Shown: positions 23,153 to 35,253 of the stretch, in pieces
Layout: each line of letters begins with the position of its first letter
How positions within the stretch are numbered: the stretch's first letter is position 1
From: Lineolata rhizophorae
Lineage: Eukaryota > Ascomycota > Dothideomycetes > Lineolatales > Lineolataceae
Assembly: GCA_010093515.1 (NCBI GenBank)
Contig: MU001710.1
Location: forward strand, 1-64,000
Direction of reading: 5' to 3'
DNA: 64,000 bases
Notes under the pieces: generated by a model
The model's database searches: none
The model's input: the letters and a program-made list of their open reading frames with translations, nothing else
What the model was told of the DNA's origin: nothing
Translations under genes and position numbers: made by a program

Positions 23153-26100
23153 GTTTATAAATAATTCCGTCATCGAGGCGTTGATGTGTAACTACTGCGC
23201 ATTTATCATGGAAGGTTTAGAATCGTGAAGTTTCGCCATGACACTTTTGTTTGCGTGTTTGTAAACAGCAAAGTCGCTTTTGATTTCGTCTAGTTATGGC
23301 ACGCACAGTTCTGTCCACCCTGCATGTGCAGGGTTAATTCTTCGGCATGATGGATGCGTCTATGTTCAGTTCAATTTGATACATCGAGAAATGAATACGT
23401 TGCGGCCTCCTAGACCCAAAACTCGCTCAGCGTGTCTTATTTCAGGAACGGCTACCGACTTTTGTCTTTCCCGCCACGATCATAAAGTAATTCACACGTA
23501 CAGTTATGCGCTGCATATGTCTGAGTTTGCTTCCTTCGTAGCTACGTGGAATAAAATTGGACGTATAAATTATACGGCTTTGTTGAACAATCCCAGCCAA
23601 CAGCAAGTATCCTTGGGGTAGGACTTTGCTCCCATATCAGACCCTGACAATGTTTAAATATCCTTCTTGGCAATTCTGCTTCACATTAGCTATGTTTCAA
23701 GTCAACATTTGATCGAGTCAGATGTCGCTAGTTGCCCCCCTGCGATCTAACAGATTGTACTGCTAGAAAGGAGCCAACCCCGACGGTGAAGAGACTTCCG
23801 GTCCGCATATAGTGGACGTATTCGGATTCCGGGGGGCAAGTCACTGACTGCGGAGAAGTGGCAAGGCAGGATAGTGGGCGTCAACTGAAGTAACGGCATA
23901 ACTGTTTCCAAATGAACATCAACAAAACAGAGGGACGTAAGAGTCAAGGCCACTCTTAACAGAGGGTAATGGTCTTCACTATATCAGCAGCTATACTAAC
24001 TCTTTGACTGTATGAAAGTGATCCTAGGGAATTTTTTAATCGTCACAGCGTATCCTATACATGTGTGTAGAGGACGGGTGGGTCGGTAAGAATAGGGGCT
24101 TGGAAAGGGATTCCGCAAAAGCAACGAGCTTTAAAGGCCCCCACACTGCAAGTTCTGCAAAAGCTTTGGACGACGGCACCCTCCTGAAGCTAACATCTCG
24201 CGACGAATGTAGTTCCTGGGAAGCCTGCTAATCAAGGTTGCTGTTTACCCAAAAGCATATCCTTAGCGTTATCTCAGACACATGCAGCGCGATTCCGACG
24301 CAACGAGGAGTCGATCCAGTATTCGACGTGTAATGGACGCATATATCGAACGAGGATGCACCAGGGCGAGAGTTTACGGTCGGATGTTTGCTCTTGATTG
24401 GAAGGATTTAGGCTTACTGCCACCCTGCGGGCCGGCTCCAGGGAGTCACTAATGACGCCTCTGCTTACTAGCACCAAGCTCCGATTTCAACCAACTTAGG
24501 AGTCGAGAATCGTTGCCATAGAGTGGTGTATGTCTAGCATTCGACTGTGCAAACCCACCTAGGCCTCACCGGAATACTGTTGCACCGAAGCCAAATTTCC
24601 CAGTTCATCTACATGTAGCGAAATATTTGGGGATTCGTTTCAGCATCAATATTGTATCCGTGACCTTGTAACGACTTTGAATTTATAGCCAAGCCTGTCT
24701 CTGTTCTGGCCGCCTGTTTTGAATGTTGAAAGCTGCTATGTTTTCCGAAAGGAAAATGATGCGTTAGTATCTCACCGCATACGTATGAGTGGCTCATATT
24801 TCACGGGCCCGGGAAGTGAATGTTGGTCTATATTTTGTCTATCAGGTCGTTCAGCTACTTGGACCCCAATTCCAGTCAAGTTCAAGTCACATAGGAATTG
24901 ACTTCCTAATACAGTGTCATAGCCGGCTTATCTCGGTTATCAATTATATGTCCCAAGTTTGTTTTTAGAGCGGTATACCTGGCGCATGCAACTACGTTAG
25001 CCTGTAATCAACAGCACTGTCTCCATGTTAAGCCCCATCATTCGTTCTTCTGGGATTCCGGGCGAAGGCCAAAGCATCAATTCCATTGGATAACAACTTG
25101 TACGGCATACACATTTACAGAAGCTGCGCATCCAAGCTGTCAGACGTTGGGTGCCGAGATCGAACCCCCCTTGGCGGGACGGACATGCCGAGCTGGGCGG
25201 CGTCCGGCGACGATGAATGAAGGCAATTCGATCTACCAAGTATGCGGCCCGGCGGACGATGCCCGGCGGACGATGCCTCGGTGCCTGTCCATCGGGAAAA
25301 GGCCAAGAGTACCGACGATGGGGTTCACAGGCCCGGCGCCAGTTCGTCCACGGCGCAGAGCGCGGGAAGGGACACAAGCACCGCCTTGTTGGCGTGCCGG
25401 CCCGAAGTCTAGCACACGCAAGGCAGACGGGCTGATGCCGTCAGCCGTACGAAGTCTGCCTCAGGAACGGCTCGCAGACGGTCAGGCCAGGCCGTGATTT
25501 GCTCGGAGCACGCCGTCCATATCAGACCGGGGATGGCGTGCATGGTGCAGCGCCGACGGAGCCCGGCAGCGTCAAAGCTGAAGGAGCGCCGCGTGGCTTA
25601 CTAGGGACAGGACTCCTCCACGCTCTCCACGCGGGAGCTAGTTGTGCCATGTGGGCGGGCTGCTTACGGTCCGGGGGGGGTGGGGCGGGGGGAGGGGGCA
25701 AGCGTGGGACAGGGAGCAGCGGGCGTGGCGGCGGAAGGAGGCCGCTCGCGCAGCGCTGGGCAAAGCGCTCACGAGGCGCGCAAGAAGGCGGCGAGCGCCA
25801 TCGTGGTGGTGGTGGCTGCGGGCGGCGGGAGGCCAAGCGCGCTCACCGTCTCGCCCCGCCCGGCGAAGCCGCGCCAGCCAAGCGCAGCCCTACCGGGCCC
25901 TGCCTCCGTACTAGGTACGCACTCCGTACATTGTACGTGTGTGAGCGCCGCGCCAGGCGGTGCCCGGCAGCTCTACGGTTACTATTTCTGGGCCCGAAGG
26001 CACCCAAAAGGAGCCGCCGGCGATCGAGCAACCGAGTCGCAAACTCCGCGCCTGCCCCGGGGTCCCGCGCCCAGACAGCCCCGACGACCGCGTGCTGCCC

Positions 26101-26522
26101 GCCGGCCTTGCGCCCGTCCACCGCCCGTCGACGCCCGCTGGTCTTCAGTTGTGGAGGCCGCACGCCGCTCGCCGCCATCAAGGTGCTGCCAACACCGGCC
26201 CGCGCACTCGAAGACGTCACCTGCGCGCCGTCGCGCCCTCTGGAGCCCCCGGCAGCAGGCCAAGACCCCCTTACGTGCGAACCGCTGGTGCCTAGCGGGC
26301 GGAATCGCCAGCTCCCCGCCCCGGCGCCCGCCCGCTCTGCCTTATTTCCCCCCGCCGCCGTCCGGCGCAACCCGCCTCCGGGCGCTACATCGTCAGCGTC
26401 TCGCGACAGCACCTGGCGCCCGTCGACCTCGAGCCGGCGAAGCGGCAAGCCAGAATCGACCCGAGCCCCGCAGCGCGTCGCCCGCGCGAGGCACCTCCAC
26501 CGGCCAGCCCGGCCCAGCCGCC
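23153..26522. other. Long intergenic region, AT-richer then very GC-rich
   Basis: From 23.15 to about 25.0 kb the DNA is AT-richer, with only short random frames and no repeats I recognise. From about 25.2 to 26.5 kb it turns GC-rich, with a 9-G run near 25672-25680. It probably holds the promoter and long 5' leader of the regulator at 26523. The frame in phase with that gene is open from 25644, but it encodes low-complexity Arg/Pro/Ala sequence and is probably untranslated. Confidence 0.5.
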
Positions 26523-29500
26523 ATGTCGCCGCAGGGCCCCGACGCCGACGATTCCTTCTTCAACGACTTGTCGCGGCAGCCCGACCGCGACGACGGCTCG
26601 TCCGCGTCGCGCTCGAACAGCATCGACGCCGCGCTGCCCGCGCAAAACGACGCTGCCGCCGGTGCCACCGCTGCCGCCGGTGCCGTCTCCACGACGGATC
26701 CGGCGGGTGGCACGCCGAAGCTCAAGCGCATCGCCTGCGTGCTCTGCCGCAAGCGCAAGCTGCGCTGCGACGGCGCCCGTCCCACCTGCGGGACCTGCAA
26801 GCGCCTCTCGCACGACTGCGCCTACGACGAGGTGCGCCGGAAGAGCGGCCCCAAGAGGGGCTACGTCAAGCAACTGGAGGCTCGACTGAGTATGTTCGTT
26901 GTTTTCCTTTTCTTTCCAGTGTCGAGCTCGGTCCCGCCCGGGCTTCGGGATCGGCGGTCGTCACTTGACATAGGGTGGCTCTAGGAGGTGACTTGGCTAA
27001 TCCCAGTCGCACCGCAGAGCAAGTGTCGGAGCAGGTTGAAAATCTGCTCAAGAACCAGGACGAGCATGGTCCCGACGGTCGCGAGAGTTCCAACCCGAGT
27101 TTCTCGGCTCCCTCCGTGCCCCAGGGGATGGGCAGGGACGTGACCAACCTCGGCCTGGGAGGCAATCCGGATGCGATCCCGCAGATCGTGCCGCCCGGAG
27201 GATTGTCCCCAGAGGAGCAGATGCTTCAGGGAGGCAGCGGCTCGCTCGAGGGTACCTCCGTCGACGGCGGTTTCCCTTTCGAGATGATCGGTCTTGGGCT
27301 GCAAGAGCCATTGCCGCCTGCCGACGTGATCGACGAGCTGTATGTTCATATTTCAGCCTTCTCATCTTTTTCGGATGCCCTCTTGAGCGATGATTGACGT
27401 CCTTTTACCTCCTATTCGTTTGTCCCTTGTCTTATCCGTCTCTCGCATCATGTTGGTGGGAAGGAACTGGAAAGGAAAATGTCGCTAACCTTGAGTCCTA
27501 TCTAGCCATCACATATACTTTGAAAAGGTTCATTCATCCGTCCCGATGATACATCGACGGCGTTACCTCGCCGCCATGAACCTTGGTCCTAACATGCGAC
27601 CGCCCGTCTGCCTGCGATACATCATTTGGTGTCTCGCTGCCTCGGTTTCGGACAAGTACGAGTGCTTCCAGGACCATTTTTATCAACGGGCGCGCAAGTA
27701 CGCCCAGATCGATGAGATGAAGGGGCACGGAGAGTCCACCATCTCAATTGCTCATTGCCAGACGTGGGTACTCATCTGTTCTTACGAATTCAAGCTTATG
27801 TACTTCCCCCGAGCCTGGATGAGTACTGGTCGGGCTGTCCGACTTGCTCAAATGATGCAACTTCACCGATTGGATGGCCAGGGACTGGACGTGAAGCAGT
27901 GTCTACCTCCGCCAAAGGACTGGACTGAAAAGGAGGAGCGAAGAAGGACCTTTTGGATGGCTTATTGCCAGGATCGATACGCTAGTATTGGCACAGGCTG
28001 GCCGATGACTATTGAAGAAAAGGATGTGAGTTTCGCTCCGTCAGCGCTTGACCAGTTTCTTTCTGACTAAATTTTTCTTTCTTTTTAAAAAAACAAGATT
28101 ATGACGAACCTCCCGGCGATTGATGATGCATATGATAAGAGCAAGCCTATGCAGACGGCTTCTCTAGAACAGACTTTTAGTCTTTCGGGCCCGTCTCACC
28201 TATCCACTCTTTCGCCTTTCGGGGGAATAGTTTTGATGGCTACCCTTTTCGGTCGGAACTTGACTCATCTTCATCGACCAACTCCGAATGACAACGACCA
28301 CGATATCGATGGGGAATTCTGGAAACGTCACAGGCAGCTCGACAATATTCTTATGCAGACTACTCTAGGTCTCCCAGACCACCTTCGGCTGCCCGCAGGG
28401 ATGCAAGACCCAAATGTCGTGTTCATGAATATGAGCATTCATACGTCTGCAATATGTCTACATCAAGCTGCTATTTTCAAGGCTGACCAAAATCACCTCT
28501 CGCCTTCCATCGGATCAGAAAGCAAGATTCGTTGCATCACAGCAGCGGCCGAGATCACAAATATCATGAGGACGATTTATACTCAAGATGTCGCGGCGGT
28601 ACGAATTCCAACCTTTCTTAGTTGTCCGACTAATCCCCTGTCTGACTGACTTGACGAGCAGATGAATCCGTTCGTCGTCTTTTGCCTCTATGTCGCTGCT
28701 CGCGTGTTCATCCAGTATTTAAGATCCCAGCCCAAGGACCAACAAATCACTTCTTCTTTGCAGTTTTTGCTCTCTGCAATGCAAGCCCTGAAGAGGAAGA
28801 ATCCTCTTTCGGACTCTTTCCTAGCCCAACTTGACGTGGACCTGGAAGGTGCCGGTATACCGGGAATTCCTAGGCATCTCGACGTGTCCAAATCCTCCCC
28901 AGTAAGCCTTGCCCGGTCCTTTGGCGACATGCCTGCAGTATCTAATCGTGTGTTTCAGGCCGAAGGCTCGGCGGGTATCGACATCGTCAGGTGCAGTCCT
29001 CTCATCGAGATCCGCGACTCACAATCGAATAAGAATTCCCACCTCACCCCGCCATCTCGACCCCGCCAAATACCGCATAACCCGTCTGCGAAATCGTTCC
29101 ACACGGGCGTAAACATCGATTACACCGACTGTCAGGACCAATACGTGTACATGCAGCGCGCCCAAGGTGGCCAAGACCGCAGGATGGATCTCCCAAACAG
29201 ACGAAAGAGCCCGTGTGGGCTTGTGCCAACCATCAGAAACAGCGTCCAAGGAGTCATGGGTCCGGTGGAACAGATCAACACCGACTCGGAGATGGACACC
29301 TCCCCAGACGGAAGCGGAGGAGCACCCATGGAAGGTGCGACTCCCGAAACCAGCGCAAGTCAGCCGGGTTCGAGTAGTCACACTTCCTTCACGCCGCCTC
29401 AAATGCACGGCTCAAACAACACTGGTAGCCCCGGCGGCCACGTGCATGGCGGCAACCACCAGCAGCAGGGGCAGCGCTCGCGCACTGGGAGCGAGCGGAC

Positions 29501-29816
29501 GCCTAGCGTGCCGACCTCCTCCGCGGGGCCGAGCTATTTCCCCGTCTCCGACGTAGACTTCAATTCAATAGACGCGACACACTTCTTCTCGCAGTCGGGG
29601 GCCGGACAGGACCACAGCGTGCCCTTTGGCATTGGCAACTCGTGGGAGATCAGCGGATCGACTGGCTTCACGCCGCTGCCGAGCGACGAGAGCTGGGGTT
29701 TCGAGCCCATGGGCAACGAGTGGGGCGGTATCCACTCACAACAGCAGTTCGACTTGAACTTTAGTGGCGCTGGTAGCGGCGGTGGCGGTGGCGGGGGGGG
29801 CAAACGCGGTCGATAA
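26523..29816 (+). CDS. Zn(II)2Cys6 transcription factor with fungal-specific regulatory domain (RosA/NosA-like)
   Basis: Exons 26523-26889, 27018-27339, 27506-28025, 28098-28598, 28662-28901 and 28959-29816 give about 935 aa. The zinc cluster CVLCRKRKLRC...CGTCKRLSHDC (72-99) has perfect CX2CX6CX6CX2CX6C spacing. It is followed by YDEVRRKSGPKRGYVKQLEARLK and a short coiled coil (QVENLLKNQ) for dimerisation. A fungal_trans middle region follows from about residue 235 (HHIYFEKVHSSVPMIHRRRY, ERRRTFWMAYCQDRY). The C-terminal third is Ser/Gly/Gln/Pro-rich, ending in poly-Gly, as in activation regions. The linker after the cluster resembles RosA/NosA/Fluffy-type developmental regulators, but I cannot confirm orthology. 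The intron 28902-28958 is 57 nt, in frame and without stops; it has GTAAGC, a CTAAT branch site and TTTCAG, so I spliced it. Confidence 0.86.
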
Positions 29817-32610
29817 AACTTTCTCGGCTTTCCAACAAGAGTGCTATGGCCTGCGGTAGTTAAGGCGTCTTTGTGATTTTGGTATCGGGTTGTTTGGTTG
29901 GCTATTCTAGATGGGTCGCCTAGCAGTCGATTTTCGCGGCTGATGGACTCGGTCATTCGGATGCATCCTCAGAAGATTACTTTCAGGTTCTGTCATATTT
30001 CGCTTTAGTTACCCATCCTTTCTTTCTTTCTTTCTTTTTTTTTCCCCCTTACGCCTAAAAGGAAATGATTGTTATTCCGTTTTCACCTGTCTCTACACGT
30101 TGCCACAGCGCATGAGCACTTGGCGCCCGACATCTCTGTATGGCGCTGCGCATGTTGGAGCACATGCGTAGCTCCTTCCACACCTTCTCGTTCTACTTAT
30201 TCGCACCTCCTCACGTTTGTACAGATCTAGTCACCCGTTTACCTTTGCCTTGTGAAAACGCGTCAAAAAGCACTGCCATATGTGGACTACCTCTCCCGAG
30301 TTGCACATTCTGTCTCTCACTGTAAAGTGGCGGTGTGTAGCATCGCCTCAACTGATGCGAAATCAAGCAATAAGCTTTTACGTCTCTCTGTACTCTGATC
30401 TACATGTACTATAGAATCCGGTCTACTAGTCAGGCCCAAGTAGAACTAGTTTTTACCATGCCCGTCCGAACGTATCTGCCTGTTGTTGATGACAAATGAT
30501 TATTCTAGCTTCTAATTAGTCTGTAGCAAAGCCCTTCCGACTTCCGACCTAACTCAACTTCGAGTAGCTAAACGGAGCATTTCTGGACATGTGCTTAGCC
30601 ATGATGCATAGTCGCCGAGACCTGAGGCAAAACTGTTTACGTGGTACGGAACACTAGCAACTAGCCGCTTACTAGATGCACATGAAAAGATACCCTAAAT
30701 TCTCGGCACATTTCTCGCTCGCCTAGACCAAAGCTGGATCAATCACAACCCACAGCACGCAACAGGCTGAGCTTTTGAACGGCCGCCGACCCGCTTCCGC
30801 TCCCCTGATGCGAAGGACTTCTCAGCCTAGGTAGCATCGCATGCCTAACGGGCTACCTTAACCTACCTGCAACACATAATTCGGGCCATAGCTAGTGCCC
30901 AATACAACTAACACGTCGTCTAGGCGATTAGCGAAGCTTTATACGAATGAAGTTTACTCGCGTATCTACCACTTTACCCTAGCCACGAAACGCAAGCTTC
31001 TACAACCTAACCCTAGCAAGTGCGTCCGTCATCCGCTTTTACCGCATGCGACGCCCACCAACCCGGCGCCAACATGGGACGGAAGGCACGACTTCGACGA
31101 AGGAAGGTCGCTCGCCCACAACGCGCTGCGCTGCGCCGAGAGCTGCAGCTCACTAGCACCAACGAGGCAGGCCGCCGACGATAAGCTCGTGGGCCATGCA
31201 CAACACATGCGCACACCAACCACCCAAAACAACAGGGCAGGCCTCCTTTCGCGCATCCAATGTACCTATAGGTACCTGCGCGACGCCTATACCGTCCGCC
31301 GTTAAGCCCTTCAACTCCGTGCCCATGACGGCGCTTGGCCCTCCCCGACGCAAGCAAGCAAGCGAATGAACGTCCCGTGGCTGGGGCGTCCAATGCCCCC
31401 TGTTCCAACCCCCAACAGTACCCCCGCCAATGACCATTGAACGATCAACGGCCCGCTTCGAAATGCCGTAAACTCGGGGGCGCTATGTACATACCTATGT
31501 AAGCACGGCAGTTGGCGCCTTGGCTGTCCGGGGGAGAGATTCCGAGATGCAGGACGTTGCACCACGTGTTTGTCCTTCCTGAGGGAGATGGGGCGGGCCG
31601 GGAGAAGGTAGGCGCAGCCCTTGCGCCCTAAGAACTGGTTGGCGCGTGGCGGCCGGTTGTGGAGTTGAAGGTCCTCTGAATTTCTTCTATCCGGTCACTA
31701 GTTCTAAGTGGATCTCGCGAACACGAGCGTTGGCAGAGTTTGGTTTCGCGTGTCTGCTGTCAGACGGAGAGAGACACATACACAGACGCATGTCGCCGCC
31801 TTCCAGCAATCGTGAAAGCCTTTACTCAAAGCATCGCCCGTACGGCACGAACAGAGCCACATATTGGCGCGCCAATCACGTAATAGTAAGGTCTCTCTTC
31901 TGCCTACGCACACAACTCACCATTGTGCCACTCGCCGCTGCTTGCTTCGCCTCCTTGCTTTGCCTCCTTGCTTTGCCTCCCTGCTTTGTAATCGCTTCTC
32001 GGAGGATTTTGCGTCTTCCGGCGACTCTACTCGCGTTGATCAATACTCTTTCTCCCACCACTTCTGGACGCCACCCGAAAGTTAAAAAAGAAAAAGAAAA
32101 AAAAAGTACGGTGGCTCTGGAACAGAACCATGAACCAACTGAAGAGGACCAGACCGGGGGACTGATGAGATAGGAGTACACAAATTCGACCACGAGCCGT
32201 GGATCGGACACTTTTGAACGGAGAGAAAATGACAGGGAATAGAAACACCTCGGACACGTCGTCTGTAAGGAGGTCGCCCACACGCACGACAGAGTTCACC
32301 ATAGTGGAAGGAAAATGGGGACAGAATCAAAAACAGGACACCACCCCCGCCCTGACAAAGAGCACACCGGCCTCGCCATGCAGGTTAAGAAGCCTCCTGA
32401 GAAACGGGTGGAGGCGCACAATCACGCTATTAGTACAAAGTTTGTTTTGCTTTCCCACCTCATGCGGCAAAATCGTCGACCCACCCGTCACGTCTTTCAT
32501 CTCAATCAGGGCTGCCAGCCTGAGTGCGCCCCATTTATAACAATAAAAACCACAACCATCGCTGTCTCTGAAGCTCGGTGAGCCGCGCCATCGCAGCCTC
32601 AGTGACCTGA
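29817..32610. other. Intergenic region between two convergent regulators
   Basis: 2.8 kb without a recognisable gene. It holds a pyrimidine tract (about 30018-30046), AT-richer DNA to about 30.9 kb, a palindromic TAC/GTA cluster (31264-31281, 31483-31504) and a 13-bp tandem repeat (31942-31988). Confidence 0.5.
31942..31988 (+). repeat. Short tandem repeat, 13-bp unit
   Basis: TTGCTTTGCCTCC is repeated about 3.6 times head to tail, the first copy with one change (TTCG for TTTG) and the last copy partial. It is intergenic. Confidence 0.8.
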
Positions 32611-34457
32611 TCACCGAGTGGAGGACCAGGACTGCATCCCCATCCTACACACCGCACGGATGATGTGATTGGAGCCATCGCCTTTGCCCTCGTCTTCAAC
32701 GAACCGTTTGGCGATCGCAATTTTCGATATGAAGTCCTGGTCGCTCTGCGGGTACTTGTTCTTCACGTTTATTTCCTGGAAGTTCTTGACGCGGCACCCA
32801 TAGTACCGGCAGACGACCAGGGAATAGAGGACGTCTCGGTTCTCGAATTGCTGAAGAATCTGCCGGAGGCGTCCGATGATGGTGTCGATGGTCATGAACA
32901 CCGCAGCATCGGTTTCGCGGAGGCACACCAAGTCTCCCATCAACCTCCAGAATTCTCGCTGCCAGTAGAGCGGATCATTGGGGTTGGCCTCCTGCTCGTA
33001 ACGCACTTCCCTCATGGGGCTTGCGGGCGGGAGCCTGGCCGTGAGCAGACATTCGAGAATCTCCAGCCTGGCCACCAACTCTGCCGTCTGAACGTTCTTC
33101 GCCTCTCCATTCGTGCCGTTCTGCTCGCTCGCGGTGCGAGGCAAGGATAGCAGGCTCCACGCCATTTGGGCCTGGCGACCGAAGCTCCGGTGGCGCTCGG
33201 GCTGAACCTGGAAATTGTTGACGAGCGCGCAAAAGCGCCTGAAAAGGGCGTCATTGCGGACGAGGACGTCTAGACCATGTAAAGAGAACCACGAAGTTTC
33301 TAACATTTTATCGAGGCCTTCGGCATACTCCTTTGCGAAAATCAGTCTAGCGGCGTCGATGTTGAAATCCTTGATTTCCTCCTCTTTAATCGGGTTGGCC
33401 TCGACTTGACCTTCGAGGCCGAAAAGCCCATCGATGGCGACAGGCGTGACTGAGCGGTGCGTAAGCATAAACGCGCAAGGAGTCTTCAGCGCTCTCGTGC
33501 GTATATACTAACCTTTGGGCAGCTCTGAGGTGGGTGGAGGGACAACGGCTCCCGCCTCCGAACCCGCCAGGGCGGGATCGATAGGTGAATAGGCATACTC
33601 GCCGCCGCCGCTTGCTCCTGCAACCACGGGAGGCACGTTCGGGAGGCCGTGGACCTGAGGAGGATACCCATGCTCCGGAAGAGGGTTGAAACTCTGGGGC
33701 TGCGTGGACGTAGGCGCCGGCTGGATCTGTTGGGGACCGGTTGGCTTGAATATGGGGTCATATCCAAGACACTCGCGCCTAGACTTTTGGCAATTACGGC
33801 AAACTGGGTGCTGTTCGTCGCACTGCAGAGGGCAAGTTCGTTAGCAAGGACTTAGGACGAGCGAGGGCGCCTTCGACGCGAGATGACGCCCCGCAATCAG
33901 AAACTTGTCACTTCTCCTCGCGAAATCGTCGCAGACGAGTCATGCCAAACGATTGATGGAAACGGCCGTCTTGGTAGCCAGCGATTCAAGCAAATATCGG
34001 CGATGCATACCTTGATTCGACGCTTCCGGCAGGTCAGGCACCCCGTTTTCGTGCGCCGCTTGATCTCCTTCTTACTCGCCCTGACAGCGACGGTCAGTCA
34101 ATGCATTGGCGCGTGGCAGCGCTCTAGAGCTCCTTACCGTAGGCCGGAAGCGGCAGCGGCTGAGGGTGGGAGCGCGTGGCTACCAGGAGGCGGGTAATAC
34201 GGATGCCCGGGCACGCCGGGGAGGCCCGTCGGCATGGGCGGTTGTCCCTGGTGGGCGGGCTGGGCGCCAGCAGTCTCCATGGCGCGGATTGGGGGAAGGT
34301 TGATGGGATGCGAGGACGCTTGAGGGGAGGCGCGGTAGGGTTCGGGGCCACCCTGGGGCGGCGGGTAGGCGTACGAGGCCTGCATCGAGGGCGAGGGATA
34401 CTGGTGCGAAGGCGAGGGATACTGGGCAGGCGGCTTGTTGGCGTTGGACTCGGCCAT
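32611..34457 (-). CDS. Zn(II)2Cys6 transcription factor
   Basis: Exons 34457-34138, 34080-34011, 33822-33513 and 33449-32611 give about 512 aa. The N-terminus (1-106) is Pro/Ser/Tyr-rich with a repeated QYPSPS motif. The zinc cluster KTGCLTCRKRRIKC...CRNCQKSRREC (121-148) has canonical CX2CX6CX6CX2CX6C spacing. An intron cuts it just before the third cysteine, and splicing rebuilds it exactly. LGYDPIFKPTGP follows, then a Pro-rich linker and an alpha-helical C-terminal domain (about 235-512) of the kind seen in fungal regulators that lack the standard fungal_trans signature. The protein is nuclear and presumably binds CGG-type sites. Targets are unknown and I cannot assign an ortholog. Its upstream side is the long GC-rich gene-poor block. 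Confidence 0.87.
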
Positions 34458-34682
34458 TGTGGGCTCGAGACGAGGGTTGAGGTTGGAATTGGCTGCGCGA
34501 GAGAGGGCTGGGACGACGCGCGCGAGAGCCGAGGCGACTCGCGTGGCTAGCGGGCCCGATGCGGTGCGACGGCTGCGGATGCGACTGGACGCTCCGCGAG
34601 CCCGTCAAGCTCTCGCTTGGGGAGAAGCGCGGGGGCCGACGGGAAGCGAAGCGAGATCGTTTAAGGCTGGCGGCGAAGGGCA

Positions 34683-34710
34683 GCGCGCGCGCGCGAGCGA
34701 GCGAGCGAGC
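34683..34710. repeat. (GC)n / (GAGC)n simple repeat
   Basis: A GC dinucleotide run passing into GAGC tetramers, in the upstream region of the minus-strand regulator. Confidence 0.8.
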
Positions 34711-35197
34711 TGGGCCTGGGGAAGGCGGCGCGAGCGAGAAACACCGGACGAGGCCGGCGGCGGCGGCGGAGCGGCGAACGAAGGACTCGTTGCCGCGCCC
34801 GGACACGCGACGAGGAGGACGCAATCGCAGTCGCAGCGCCCGGCAGCAGCGTTTGGCGGAACGCGGGCCCTGTGCAGGCTGGACCAGACGAGCGGCCGAG
34901 GGCGTGCAACTAATAATCCAGGGGCCGCGGGTCCTTTTGGCTTTGCGGGCAGGCGGTCGTTAACGTAACGTCGCGCCGGCGCGCCGGGGGGGGGCTTTTG
35001 GGGGAGGGGGGTGGGAGTGCGGGCAGGGGTCGGGTTGGGCGTGGGCCTGCGGCGAGCTCGTCAGCGACTGGCGGGCGAGGCGGCGATCGGCGGCCTTTTT
35101 TCTTCTGCTCGGCACCGGCACGCGGGCGGCAGGGGGCGCGGGCCAAGGAGCGGGATGGTGCAGCCAGCGGAATGCGCGAAATAACGGGCCCAAAAGA

Positions 35198-35253
35198 AGC
35201 AGCGGCAGCAGTAGCAGCAGCGGCAGCAGCAGCAGCAGCAGTGGCAGCAGCGG
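35198..35253. repeat. GCA/GCG trinucleotide microsatellite
   Basis: About 18 imperfect GCA/GCG triplets. Some frames read as poly-Ala or poly-Ser, but no gene surrounds it. Confidence 0.85.

Noticed and set aside
25147-25200. Possible tRNA B-box (GGTTCGATC on the minus strand)
   Set aside because: No matching A-box, T-stem or acceptor pairing could be drawn around it.
31942-31988. Tandem repeat as a CRISPR array
   Set aside because: The units are adjacent without spacers and the host is a eukaryote.
26523-34457. Secondary-metabolite cluster around the two Zn(II)2Cys6 regulators
   Set aside because: No backbone enzyme (polyketide synthase, NRPS, terpene synthase) or tailoring enzymes lie nearby.
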